DNA from: CAZERD01 sp964515405
GTDB lineage: Bacteria; Campylobacterota_A; Desulfurellia; Desulfurellales; CAZERD01
NCBI GenBank assembly: GCA_964515405.1
Contig: CAZERD010000031.1
Span: 1-16,197 of the forward strand
Length of the DNA stretch: 16,197 nucleotides
Reading direction: 5' to 3'
Part shown: positions 1 through 7,356 of the stretch, piece after piece
How the letters are laid out: each line of letters opens with the position of its first letter
Position numbering within the stretch: the stretch's first letter is position 1
The notes under the pieces: model-generated
The model's database searches: none
What the model saw: the letters and a program-made list of their open reading frames with translations, nothing else
Told to the model about the DNA's origin: nothing
Position numbers and translations under genes: made by a program

Positions 1-458
1 CCTTAGGTGATGTAATGAAGGAATCTGCTCAGGCTGCTGTCACGTATGCAAGATAAAACTATGAGAAGCTCGCTCTGGATGAGGATTTCTACCAGAAGTA
101 TGACTTTCATATCCATGTACCTGAGGGAGCTACTCCGAAGGATGGGCCTAGCGCGGGCATTACTATAGCTACGGCGTTGATCTCATGCTTGACGAGTGTT
201 CCGGTTAAGAACGCTGTAGCGATGACAGGAGAGATAACTTTAACTGGCAGGGTGTTGCCCATAGGAGGGTTAAAGGAGAAAACCCTGGCTGCGCTGAGGG
301 CTGGTATAACTGATATTATTGTGCCGCACGACAATAAGAAGGATGCAAGGGAGATAGAAGAACAGATAAAAGTGAAGGATCTTCGTTACCACTTTGTTAA
401 GCGTATGGATGAAGTGCTTGATTTGGCGCTGGAAAACCCTTTAAGAAACAGTAGATGA
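1..458 (+). pseudogene. lon: Lon protease, C-terminal proteolytic domain (partial; interrupted by an in-frame TAA)
   Basis: ATP-dependent serine protease Lon of the cytosol; only the end of the gene lies in the window. Reading the frame that starts at base 3 gives LGDVMKESAQAA, a conserved Lon segment, then a TAA at 54-56, then uninterrupted Lon sequence to the TGA at 456-458. The catalytic Ser (DGPSAG, codon 150-152) and the catalytic Lys (GGLKEK, codon 273-275) are both present. The stop falls where E. coli Lon has the Ser of VRSRAEK, so a single TCA to TAA change would explain it. No ATG, GTG or TTG lies in frame between the stop and the Ser codon; the first start-like codon (TTG 177) is already past it, so restarting translation cannot give a complete active site. 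Its stop overlaps the lolC start. Family identity is sure; whether the gene is truly broken or the base is a sequencing error is not. Confidence 0.85.
54..56 (+). other. In-frame TAA nonsense codon inside lon
   Basis: This TAA is in the same frame as conserved Lon sequence on both sides (LGDVMKESAQAAVTYAR before, NYEKLALDEDF after). TAA also ends bamA and dtd in this window, so a reassigned code is not supported. The options are a recent nonsense mutation, a read or assembly error, or readthrough. Confidence 0.85.
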
Positions 459-1642
459 ACTTTGAATCCTTCCTTGCCCTAAGGTATATAAAACCGAGAG
501 GTGAAAATAGGTTTATTTCCTTTTCTTCTCTCATGTCAATTCTTGGTATAATTATAGGTGTAGCTGCGCTTATTATAGTTATGGGGGTTATGAGTGGTTT
601 TGATCAGGAACTCCAGTCCAAGATTGTGGGTGCCACACCCAATGTAATAATAAGAAGCTTTTCAGGAACCTTCCGCATGGACAACAAATTGATGAAGACG
701 ATTTCTGGAATGAAGGGAGTATCTTCTGTTTATCCGGTACTTGTGACCCAGTGTATTGTTTCTGCTAACGGATTGTCAACGGGAGCTGTGTTGAACGGAA
801 TGGAGTTTCACAGAGGTGAATCATTAATGAAATATATCCGCGGTAACCCCGGGGGTGGTGGTATTATTATGGGCTCTCAGCTCATGAAGATGTTGGGCGT
901 GAAGGTGGGGAATAAGGTCCGGGTTATCCTTCCATTTGGCAAGACGACTCCTTTTGGTTTTGCTCCTTTGTCGTTTGTTGCTAGGGTGAGTGGCGTTTTC
1001 AACTCCGGGATGTATGAATATGATGTTTCTTTTATGTATATACCCTTAAAGGAAATGTGGGAGAAGACGGATATGAGTGGATTAATAAACACCATAGCTG
1101 TAAATCTAAAGGATCCTTACAAGGCGAATGAGTTTGTGAATAATATTGTTATGAAATTACCCCCGGGTTTTTATGCTACGAGCTGGATAGAAATGAATAG
1201 CAATTTTTTTACTGCTCTTAAGCTGGAGAAGATAGCCATGTTTATTGTGCTTATGCTTGTTATAATAGTTGCTGCTTTCAATATAATGAGCTCTCTCACC
1301 ATGCTTGTGATGGATAAAATGAGAGATATTGCTATATTGGTGAGCTTTGGAGCAACATCAAGGAATATAAGGAATATTTTTTTGAAGCAATCACTCATAA
1401 TAGGATTTGTTGGGGTTATGTTTGGGGATGTTCTTGGGATTGTTCTTTCTTTATTGCTTAAAAGGTACCATTTTATCAAGCTACCTAGTGACGTTTATTA
1501 TATAACCACTATTCCAGTGAGTTTGAGCCCAGAATATATACTTGCTGTTTCTGTGGGAGTATTGGTGCTTGTTTCCCTTTCCAGTGTGTATCCGGCTTAT
1601 AAGGCTACTCGAATAAATATTGTTGAGGTATTGAGGCAGTGA
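455..1642 (+). CDS. lolC: Lipoprotein-releasing ABC transporter permease, LolC/LolE family
   Basis: Inner-membrane permease that, with LolD, extracts outer-membrane lipoproteins and passes them to LolA. The 395-residue protein has the family layout: a short cytosolic start with ALRYI, a first membrane helix at about residues 22-48, a large periplasmic domain to about 255, then three more helixes (about 260-288, 312-340 and 362-385). The GMYEYD segment in the periplasmic domain and the AFNIMSSL helix are typical of LolC/LolE. The gene ends in the usual P-x-x-A-T-R-I region followed by EVLR. The ATG at 455 overlaps the lon stop by four bases (ATGA), which supports this start. Only one such gene is here, next to lolD, so I infer a homodimeric LolCE-type permease as in many lineages outside the gammaproteobacteria; a second copy elsewhere cannot be excluded. 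The symbol could equally be lolE or lolCE. Confidence 0.93.
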   Translation: MNFESFLALRYIKPRGENRFISFSSLMSILGIIIGVAALIIVMGVMSGFDQELQSKIVGATPNVIIRSFSGTFRMDNKLMKTISGMKGVSSVYPVLVTQCIVSANGLSTGAVLNGMEFHRGESLMKYIRGNPGGGGIIMGSQLMKMLGVKVGNKVRVILPFGKTTPFGFAPLSFVARVSGVFNSGMYEYDVSFMYIPLKEMWEKTDMSGLINTIAVNLKDPYKANEFVNNIVMKLPPGFYATSWIEMNSNFFTALKLEKIAMFIVLMLVIIVAAFNIMSSLTMLVMDKMRDIAILVSFGATSRNIRNIFLKQSLIIGFVGVMFGDVLGIVLSLLLKRYHFIKLPSDVYYITTIPVSLSPEYILAVSVGVLVLVSLSSVYPAYKATRINIVEVLRQ

Positions 1643-2310
1643 TAGAGTTGAAGCACATATTCAAGTCGTATACATCCGGTGGGAATACGGTTAATGTGCT
1701 TAAGGACGTATCACTTCGAGTGTGTTGTGGAGATATGCTTGCGGTGATGGGAGTTTCGGGCTCTGGTAAGAGCACCCTGCTTCACATAATGGGATTGATA
1801 GATAGGCCGGACAAAGGGGAGGTATTCTTTGAAGGTTCCCCTATTGAATACGATAGGGAAGATTCTCTTGCGAGAAAGAGGAATATTTCGATAGGGTTTG
1901 TATTCCAGTTTTATTCACTCTCGAGAGAACTAAATGTCTTGGAAAATGTGATGCTTCCTGCTATGATAGGGGGTAATATGGATAGAGGCCAGAGGGCGAG
2001 AGAGCTGCTGGAACTTGTGGGATTGGAGAAGGTGAAGTATGAAGCGGGTATCCATCAGTTATCTGGTGGGGAGATGCAAAGGGTTGCCATAGCCAGAGCT
2101 CTTATAAATGAGCCGAAGGTGGTTATAGCGGATGAGCCTACGGCTAACCTTGATAGAGCAAGCTCTATCGGAATAGTTTCTTTGATGGGTGATATAAATG
2201 AGAGAACTAGGCAGACGTTTGTTATAGCTACCCACAGTGAGGAGATAGCATCCATGTGCAAGAGGATTATTTACCTGTCTGATGGTGCGATAAGCGATGA
2301 GAGACGCTGA
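1639..2310 (+). CDS. lolD: Lipoprotein-releasing system ATP-binding protein LolD
   Basis: ATPase subunit that powers lipoprotein release by the LolCE permease encoded just upstream. All ABC motifs are visible in the 223-residue protein: Walker A GVSGSGKST, Q-loop VFQFYSL, signature LSGGEMQR, Walker B VVIADEPT followed by ANLD, and the H-loop ATHSEE. The segment FQFYSLSRELNVLENVMLP matches the LolD/MacB subfamily. It starts with GTG at 1639, overlapping the permease TGA by four bases (GTGA), so the pair is very likely translationally coupled. The family also includes FtsE and MacB-type ATPases, but the tight pairing with a LolC/E permease favours LolD. Confidence 0.95.
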   Translation: MIELKHIFKSYTSGGNTVNVLKDVSLRVCCGDMLAVMGVSGSGKSTLLHIMGLIDRPDKGEVFFEGSPIEYDREDSLARKRNISIGFVFQFYSLSRELNVLENVMLPAMIGGNMDRGQRARELLELVGLEKVKYEAGIHQLSGGEMQRVAIARALINEPKVVIADEPTANLDRASSIGIVSLMGDINERTRQTFVIATHSEEIASMCKRIIYLSDGAISDERR

Positions 2311-2311
2311 T

Positions 2312-4558
2312 ATGAGACTTCCGTTTCTTGTGGGTTTGTTTTTTCTTCTTCTTTCAGGTATTCTCTACGCTGCTACGACAATAACCAGGGTGGAGATAGA
2401 AGGTCTTGTTAGGACCGATAGAGCAACGGTTATGAGTGTAATAAAATCTCTTCCTGGTTCAGCATTTAATATAAAAATGGTGGATTCAGATATAATTAAC
2501 ATATATGATTTAGGATTTTACAGGGATGTTAGGGCGTATTTTGACAGGAAGACAGGAGTGTTGACGTTTGCTGTTAAGGAGAAACCATCCATAAGGTTTA
2601 TTACTTTCTCTGGGAATAAGAAGGTATCGGATAAAGAGTTGCTGAAGGCCTGTGTTGTGAAGCAGTATCAGATTCTGTCGCTCCAGAGGCTTAGGAAAAG
2701 CGTTGACAAAATGTTGGGGTTGTATGCCTCCAAGGGTATGTATCTTACGGCTATATCTTACAAGGTGGAACCTGTTCCCAATAATAGGGTTGATATAGAG
2801 TTTCAGATAAAGGAGAGCAAAAGCACATATATAAAGCGGATAGATATTATAGGGAATAAGCACATACCAACCAAGGAGATTCTGGGGGTAATGGAGAACC
2901 ATAGGAAATACGGTCCGTATATACTTACATTTCTTCCGTGGTTTTATACGGGTACTCTTTATGTTGGTAAATTGTCATCAGATATTGGAAGGATACGTGA
3001 CCTTTACCAATCCAAGGGGTACATAGATGTAAGGGTGGATGAGCCCATGGTTACGTTTGAACCTGATACGGGTTATATATACATAGATATAGTTATTCAT
3101 GAGGGGGGACAGTATATACTGAGATCCATTGATTTTGAAAACATAGCCCCTTTAAGCCTTGAGAAGGTTAAAAGGATTGTAGATCTCAGGCCTGGTGGTC
3201 CATTCAATCTCACAAAACTCAGAAAGGGTATAGAGAAGCTTACCAATGTTTACGGAGATTTGGGTTATGCCTTTGCTGATATTAATCCCATAATAACCAC
3301 CAATAGAAAGGAGCATACAGCCACAGTTAAGTTAGTTGTTGATAAAGGGCCCAAAATATATATCAATAGGATAGAAGTAGTGGGCAACACAAAGACTCAC
3401 GATAATGTAATCAGAAGGGAGCTCCTACTGAAGCAGGGGTCTCTCTACTCGTACACAAAACTGAAGAAATCTAGGATAAACCTATTCAAAACCAATTACT
3501 TCAAGACGGTTAAAATACAAACTAGAAGGGTGGATCATAAGAACAAGATGAATGTGATTGTCAAAGTGAAGGAAAAACCAACAGGTATGCTGAGTCTTGG
3601 GGTTGGTTATAGTTCTTACTACCATTTTGGTGTCAATGCTAGTATTTCGGAAACCAACTTGGTGGGCACTGGTGTCATGGGATACCTTTCGGGCTCTGTA
3701 ACCTCAAAGAGTGCGTTGTATAATCTCAAGCTTGTTAATCCATGGATATTCAACAGACCTATATCTGTAGGGATAAACTTGTACAACCAAAGGTATTCAG
3801 GGTGGGATTATGATGAACATGCCACGGGTGGGAGCCTTACTGTTGCCAAAAGATTCTGGGAAAATGAACTTTCCATTGGGGCCTCGTATTCTCTTGATTT
3901 TAACAACGTTTCTGCTACGACGAGTAATCCGGGATACTATCTACGGGAACAAGAGGGAAATCATATAGAGAGTGCTGTTACACCGTTTGTGAAGGTAAAT
4001 ACGCTTAATAGTCCGTATATTCCAACAAATGGGTTTATAGCTTCGACCTCAGTGAGAATGGCTGGGCTTGGTGGTACTGAGAGGTATATGAAAGTAGTTT
4101 CTGAGGTCGGCTATTATCATGAACTTGTTTCAGATCTTGTTGGCCATGTGAGAGGGGAAGTGGGGTACCTTACAGGTCTTTCGGGAAAAACTGCGCCTAT
4201 AGGCAGGAGATTCTTCTTGGGCGGTATAAATGATCTTAGGGGGTTTAGTACGGGGACGGTGAGTCCTACTGACTCGAGTGGTAACTATATAGGTGGCAAT
4301 AGGGAGCTGTTTGGGACAACAGAATTGATATTCCCAGTCATTAGCGCCTTGAAGTTTTATGGGGTTGCTTTCTTTGATGTGGGAAATACATGGTTGAACA
4401 AGTATGATTTCGGAAATCTGAAAGAGGATGCGGGTGTGGGCTTGAGATGGTTTTCACCAATAGGTGTTATAAGGATGGCAATAGGTAGGAATTTACATCC
4501 TACTGATGGAGAAAAGAGTGTGGTGTTTCAATTTTCCATGGGAACATCGCTATTTTAA
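2312..4558 (+). CDS. bamA: Outer membrane protein assembly factor BamA (Omp85)
   Basis: Central outer-membrane component of the BAM complex, which folds and inserts beta-barrel proteins. I chose ATG 2312, directly after the lolD TGA, over the in-frame ATG at 2297: it gives MRLPFLVGLFFLLLSG, a clean signal peptide ending near LYA, whereas the longer form puts two Asp before the hydrophobic core. The 748-residue protein has a long N-terminal part with POTRA-type repeats (first one VEIEGL; later VVGNTKTHDNVIRREL and similar) up to about residue 410. A C-terminal barrel follows, beginning near GVGYSSY. The conserved loop 6 motif appears as GGINDLRGF, and the last residue is Phe (MGTSLF), the usual barrel end signal. 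Skp and the lpx genes downstream match the common bamA-skp-lpxD-fabZ-lpxA order. Confidence 0.96.
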   Translation: MRLPFLVGLFFLLLSGILYAATTITRVEIEGLVRTDRATVMSVIKSLPGSAFNIKMVDSDIINIYDLGFYRDVRAYFDRKTGVLTFAVKEKPSIRFITFSGNKKVSDKELLKACVVKQYQILSLQRLRKSVDKMLGLYASKGMYLTAISYKVEPVPNNRVDIEFQIKESKSTYIKRIDIIGNKHIPTKEILGVMENHRKYGPYILTFLPWFYTGTLYVGKLSSDIGRIRDLYQSKGYIDVRVDEPMVTFEPDTGYIYIDIVIHEGGQYILRSIDFENIAPLSLEKVKRIVDLRPGGPFNLTKLRKGIEKLTNVYGDLGYAFADINPIITTNRKEHTATVKLVVDKGPKIYINRIEVVGNTKTHDNVIRRELLLKQGSLYSYTKLKKSRINLFKTNYFKTVKIQTRRVDHKNKMNVIVKVKEKPTGMLSLGVGYSSYYHFGVNASISETNLVGTGVMGYLSGSVTSKSALYNLKLVNPWIFNRPISVGINLYNQRYSGWDYDEHATGGSLTVAKRFWENELSIGASYSLDFNNVSATTSNPGYYLREQEGNHIESAVTPFVKVNTLNSPYIPTNGFIASTSVRMAGLGGTERYMKVVSEVGYYHELVSDLVGHVRGEVGYLTGLSGKTAPIGRRFFLGGINDLRGFSTGTVSPTDSSGNYIGGNRELFGTTELIFPVISALKFYGVAFFDVGNTWLNKYDFGNLKEDAGVGLRWFSPIGVIRMAIGRNLHPTDGEKSVVFQFSMGTSLF

Positions 4559-4560
4559 TT

Positions 4561-4567
4561 AGGGGGG
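4561..4567 (+). promoter_or_regulatory. Strong ribosome binding site for skp
   Basis: AGGGGGG lies six bases before the ATG at 4574. A TTG at 4568 is in the same frame but sits directly against the G run, so the spacing picks ATG 4574 as the start. The site fills almost the whole 15-base bamA-skp gap, the longest gap between + strand genes. Confidence 0.75.
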
Positions 4568-4573
4568 TTGCAC

Positions 4574-5098
4574 ATGAAAAGGATTGTGGTTGTTTTTTTG
4601 ATATCTTTGGCAGTTCTGGGTGTTTCGGTTGTAGCAGCTGACGCGGCTGGTTTTGCTGTGATAAACATGAAAAAGGTGTTCACTACGTGTCAGGCTTCTA
4701 AAGAGGCTCAAGCTGAGCTGAACAAGGTGATAAGGGTAAAAAAGACGATTATAGACAAGAAGCGCTCAGAACTCAATGCGTTGCTCAAGGAGATAAATTC
4801 CAAGAAGATTTCCAAGAAGGAGAAGAAGGCCAAGGAAAAGATTTATCGGCAGAAGTTGGCTGCTCTGAGAGCATATGCGGCTAAGGCTCAGAGAGATGTT
4901 ATAAGCCAGGAGAGAAAAATGAGTTCGAGGATACTCAAGGGCATAATTGATACAGTTAAATCTTACGCCAAGAGACACCATATAAATATTGTTTTTGATG
5001 TTAATAGAGGGGGTGTTATATACTGGAACGATTCCCTTGATATAACCGATACTATATTAAAGATGTATAATGAACGCTACAAAAAAGCAGGGAAGTGA
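4574..5098 (+). CDS. skp: Periplasmic chaperone, OmpH/Skp family
   Basis: Holdase that keeps unfolded outer-membrane proteins soluble on their way to BAM. From ATG 4574 the 174-residue protein begins with a signal peptide (MKRIVVVFLISLAVLG, likely cut near VAADAAG). The Skp start of the mature chain follows, FAVINMKKVF, equivalent to the usual VGVVDxxKV. Residues about 45-130 are very rich in Lys, Glu, Ala and Arg with no helix breakers, as expected for the coiled-coil tentacles. The end returns to the beta-rich body (INIVFDVNRGGVIYW, then LDITDTILK). It lies between bamA and lpxD, its usual place. Lys content of the tentacles is high, and the coding strand is correspondingly A-rich here. Confidence 0.9.
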   Translation: MKRIVVVFLISLAVLGVSVVAADAAGFAVINMKKVFTTCQASKEAQAELNKVIRVKKTIIDKKRSELNALLKEINSKKISKKEKKAKEKIYRQKLAALRAYAAKAQRDVISQERKMSSRILKGIIDTVKSYAKRHHINIVFDVNRGGVIYWNDSLDITDTILKMYNERYKKAGK

Positions 5099-5100
5099 GA

Positions 5101-6144
5101 ATGAAGGTTTCGGAGATTGCGGAGTTAACCGATGGTATTGTAGTGGGCAATGGTGATAAGGAGATAAATGGTGTATCCTCTATAGAACATGCTGGCGAAG
5201 GGGATCTCACATTTCTCGCCAATAGAAAATATCTAAGGTTTGTTAGGGATAGTAGAGCGGGGTGTATACTTGTAAATTGTAGTATTGACACTTCAGATTA
5301 TCCTGGTAAGACGTTTATCGTTACAAAGGATCCTTATCTCTCCTTTGCAAGGGTTCTCAATAGTATGTTTAAGTTGCCCCAAGGTGATGGTACGGTTTCT
5401 GAGAGAAGTGTTGTTTCTGGTGAAGCCACGCTGGGTGAGGATGTAAGTGTTGGAGATTTCGCCGTTATTGAAAGAGGTGCGGTTGTAGGGAGACGTACAG
5501 TTATAATGCCGTTTGTCTATGTAGGTGAGGATGTCTGTATAGGGGAAGATTGTATACTATACCCACATGTGGTGATAAAGCCCCGGGTGATTATGGGGAA
5601 TAGGGTTATAATACATGCCGGGAGTGTTATAGGGTCTGATGGCTTTGGGTATGCTAAGGATGAAAATGGGGTTTATTTGAAGATTCCTCAGATAGGCAAT
5701 GTTATTATAGAAGATGATGTGGAAATAGGGGCTAATGTATCTATAGATAGAGCTGCCCTTGATAGTACTGTGATTAGAAAGGGGACGAAGATAGACAATC
5801 TTGTTCAAGTAGGACATAATGTTGAGATAGGGGAAAATAGCATTGTAATATCTCAGAGTGGTATTTCTGGTTCTACTAAGATAGGTAGAAATGTTGTTCT
5901 TGCTGGACAGAGTGGAATAGCTGGACATTTGAAGATAACTGATGATGTGATCATTACTGCGAAGTCGGGTGTGGGTACAAGTATAAGAAAACCTGGGATC
6001 TATGGGGGTATTCCTGCTCATGAACATTCCAAATGGTTAAAGAATGCCTCCGTATTGACCCGTCTGTACAATCTGTACAGGAGAGTTGCAGAACTTGAAC
6101 AGATTATTGGGGAGTTGAAAGGTGATGACAATAGAAGAGATTAA
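5101..6144 (+). CDS. lpxD: UDP-3-O-(3-hydroxyacyl)glucosamine N-acyltransferase LpxD
   Basis: Third step of lipid A synthesis: adds a 3-hydroxyacyl chain from acyl-ACP to the 2-amino group of UDP-3-O-acyl-glucosamine, in the cytosol as a trimer. The N-terminal uridine-binding domain runs to about residue 95 (SSIEHAGEGDLTFLAN, a hallmark stretch). About 25 turns of left-handed beta-helix follow, with repeats such as VTIG/VEIG. The catalytic His is in QVGHNVEIG at residue 239, the same number as in E. coli LpxD. The conserved GSDGFGYA loop is present. A C-terminal helix follows (LTRLYNLYRRVAELE). The length of 347 residues is normal. ATG 5101 is preferred over an in-frame GTG at 5095 that overlaps the skp stop, because the GGAAG-type site lies too close to the GTG. 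Confidence 0.95.
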   Translation: MKVSEIAELTDGIVVGNGDKEINGVSSIEHAGEGDLTFLANRKYLRFVRDSRAGCILVNCSIDTSDYPGKTFIVTKDPYLSFARVLNSMFKLPQGDGTVSERSVVSGEATLGEDVSVGDFAVIERGAVVGRRTVIMPFVYVGEDVCIGEDCILYPHVVIKPRVIMGNRVIIHAGSVIGSDGFGYAKDENGVYLKIPQIGNVIIEDDVEIGANVSIDRAALDSTVIRKGTKIDNLVQVGHNVEIGENSIVISQSGISGSTKIGRNVVLAGQSGIAGHLKITDDVIITAKSGVGTSIRKPGIYGGIPAHEHSKWLKNASVLTRLYNLYRRVAELEQIIGELKGDDNRRD

Positions 6145-6565
6145 AAAGATACTTCCACATAGCTATCCCTTTTTGCTTGTAGATAGGGTTGTGGAGTATG
6201 AGCCACTGAAGTACATAGAAACCATAAAGAATGTCACCTTTAATGAGCCCTTTTTCCAGGGTCACTTTCCTATCCAGTCAGTTATGCCCGGTGTTCTTGT
6301 TATAGAGGCTATGGCACAGAGTGGGGGGATATTGTCCTTTTTATCCCTGACTGAGGATGAGCGTAAGGATCTTTCTGGAAGTAACATGGTTTATTTCTTG
6401 GAGATAGAGAAAGCAAGGTTTAGAAGGACAGTTATTCCAGGAGATACTCTGAGAATTCACGTTGAAGTGCTGAAAAAGAAAATGAAAATCTGGAAGATGC
6501 AGGGTAGATGCTTTGTGGATGATAAGCTTGTTGCAGAAGCAGTGATGACGGCCAAAGTGGATTGA
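6125..6565 (+). CDS. fabZ: 3-hydroxyacyl-[acyl-carrier-protein] dehydratase FabZ
   Basis: Dehydrates 3-hydroxyacyl-ACP in fatty acid elongation. It competes with LpxA and LpxD for the same 3-hydroxyacyl-ACP pool, so its place between their genes makes metabolic sense. The single hot-dog domain of 146 residues starts with the usual IKKILPHSYPFLLVDRV. The catalytic His is in FFQGHFP and the catalytic Glu in PGVLVIEAMAQ. ATG 6125 overlaps the end of lpxD by 20 bases; a GTG at 6122 adds one residue and is less likely. The lpxD-fabZ-lpxA order is widely conserved. It is not fused to LpxC, unlike in Bacteroidetes and some other groups. Confidence 0.96.
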   Translation: MTIEEIKKILPHSYPFLLVDRVVEYEPLKYIETIKNVTFNEPFFQGHFPIQSVMPGVLVIEAMAQSGGILSFLSLTEDERKDLSGSNMVYFLEIEKARFRRTVIPGDTLRIHVEVLKKKMKIWKMQGRCFVDDKLVAEAVMTAKVD

Positions 6566-6571
6566 AAGGGG
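6565..6571 (+). promoter_or_regulatory. Ribosome binding site choosing the lpxA start
   Basis: AAAGGGG lies eight bases before ATG 6580. A TTG at 6562 that overlaps the fabZ stop is in frame, but it would place this site inside the gene. The spacing therefore supports ATG 6580. Confidence 0.65.
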
Positions 6572-6579
6572 TTGCTGAG

Positions 6580-7356
6580 ATGGTAGATGTTCATCCCACG
6601 GCCATAATAGAGGACCGCGTGGAATTGGGTGAGAATGTACGTATAGGTCCCCATGTGCATATTAGAAGTCACGTTAAGATAGGGGATAACACGGTTGTAG
6701 ATGCCAATGCTGTTATAGATAGTTTTACGACGATAGGCAAAAATAACAGGATATTCCCATCTGCTGCTGTTGGCACGGTCCCGCAAGATCTGAAGTTCAA
6801 GGGTGAGTTTAGTGAACTTATAATAGGGGATAACAATACCATCAGGGAATTTGCTATGATAAACAGAGGTACATCTGGAGGCGGCGGTGTAACGAGAATA
6901 GGCAACAATAACCTTATAATGGCGTACGTCCATATAGCTCATGATTGCCAGATAGGGGATTATGTTATTCTGGCGAATGCGGTTCAATTAGCGGGTCATA
7001 TAATTATAGAGGATCATGCTGTACTTGGAGGTATGAGTGCTGTTCACCAGTTTGCCCGAATAGGCAAGTATGCCATGATAGCGGCGATGAGCGGTGTCAG
7101 TCAGGATGTTGCACCTTTTTGTCTTGCCGTGGGAAACAGAGCTAAATTGAACGGTTTGAACACGGTGGGTCTTAAGAGAGCTGGGTTTTCGTACGAGACG
7201 ATAAGCCAAATAAAGGAAGCTTATAGGATAATATTCAGGAGCAACCTAACTTTTAAGGAAGCGTATGAGAGATTGAAGGATAGTTCATCCAAAGAGGTTA
7301 TACACATGATTGAATTTTTGAAGCACTCAGAGCGTGGCTTCTGTAGGAACCGATGA
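6580..7356 (+). CDS. lpxA: UDP-N-acetylglucosamine O-acyltransferase LpxA
   Basis: First step of lipid A synthesis: moves a 3-hydroxyacyl chain from ACP to the 3-OH of UDP-GlcNAc. The 258-residue protein starts VDVHPTAII, runs through left-handed beta-helix hexapeptide turns to about residue 185, and ends in a helical domain beginning near LNTVGLKRAGF. The catalytic His is in HIAHDC (residue 121, equivalent to E. coli His125), and VHQF (E. coli His160) is also kept. The residue matching E. coli Gly173, the base of the acyl-chain ruler, is Ala (residue 169, in AMIAAMSG). That suggests a chain shorter than the E. coli C14, but this is inference. The stop overlaps the lpxB start by four bases. 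Confidence 0.96.
   Translation: MVDVHPTAIIEDRVELGENVRIGPHVHIRSHVKIGDNTVVDANAVIDSFTTIGKNNRIFPSAAVGTVPQDLKFKGEFSELIIGDNNTIREFAMINRGTSGGGGVTRIGNNNLIMAYVHIAHDCQIGDYVILANAVQLAGHIIIEDHAVLGGMSAVHQFARIGKYAMIAAMSGVSQDVAPFCLAVGNRAKLNGLNTVGLKRAGFSYETISQIKEAYRIIFRSNLTFKEAYERLKDSSSKEVIHMIEFLKHSERGFCRNR

Noticed and set aside
3..458. Reassigned stop codon (alternative genetic code) explaining the TAA in lon
   Set aside because: TAA ends bamA, the DUF374 gene and dtd, TGA ends many of the others, and no other gene carries an internal stop.
4559..4573. Internal promoter or terminator between bamA and skp
   Set aside because: The 15-base gap holds only the skp ribosome binding site. There is no room for a terminator, and no promoter-like pair of boxes stands out in the end of bamA.
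5557..6027. 156-codon open frame on the - strand opposite lpxD
   Set aside because: Its product is Tyr/Ile/Ser-rich low-complexity sequence with no family resemblance. It mirrors the repetitive hexapeptide codons of lpxD, which is certain on the other strand.
6457..6987. 176-codon open frame on the - strand opposite fabZ and lpxA
   Set aside because: Same explanation: a long shadow frame opposite beta-helix repeats, with no start signal and no recognisable domain.
6945..7145. 66-codon + strand open frame inside lpxA in another frame
   Set aside because: It is Cys/Gly/Ser-rich and fully contained in lpxA, which has all catalytic motifs in its own frame.
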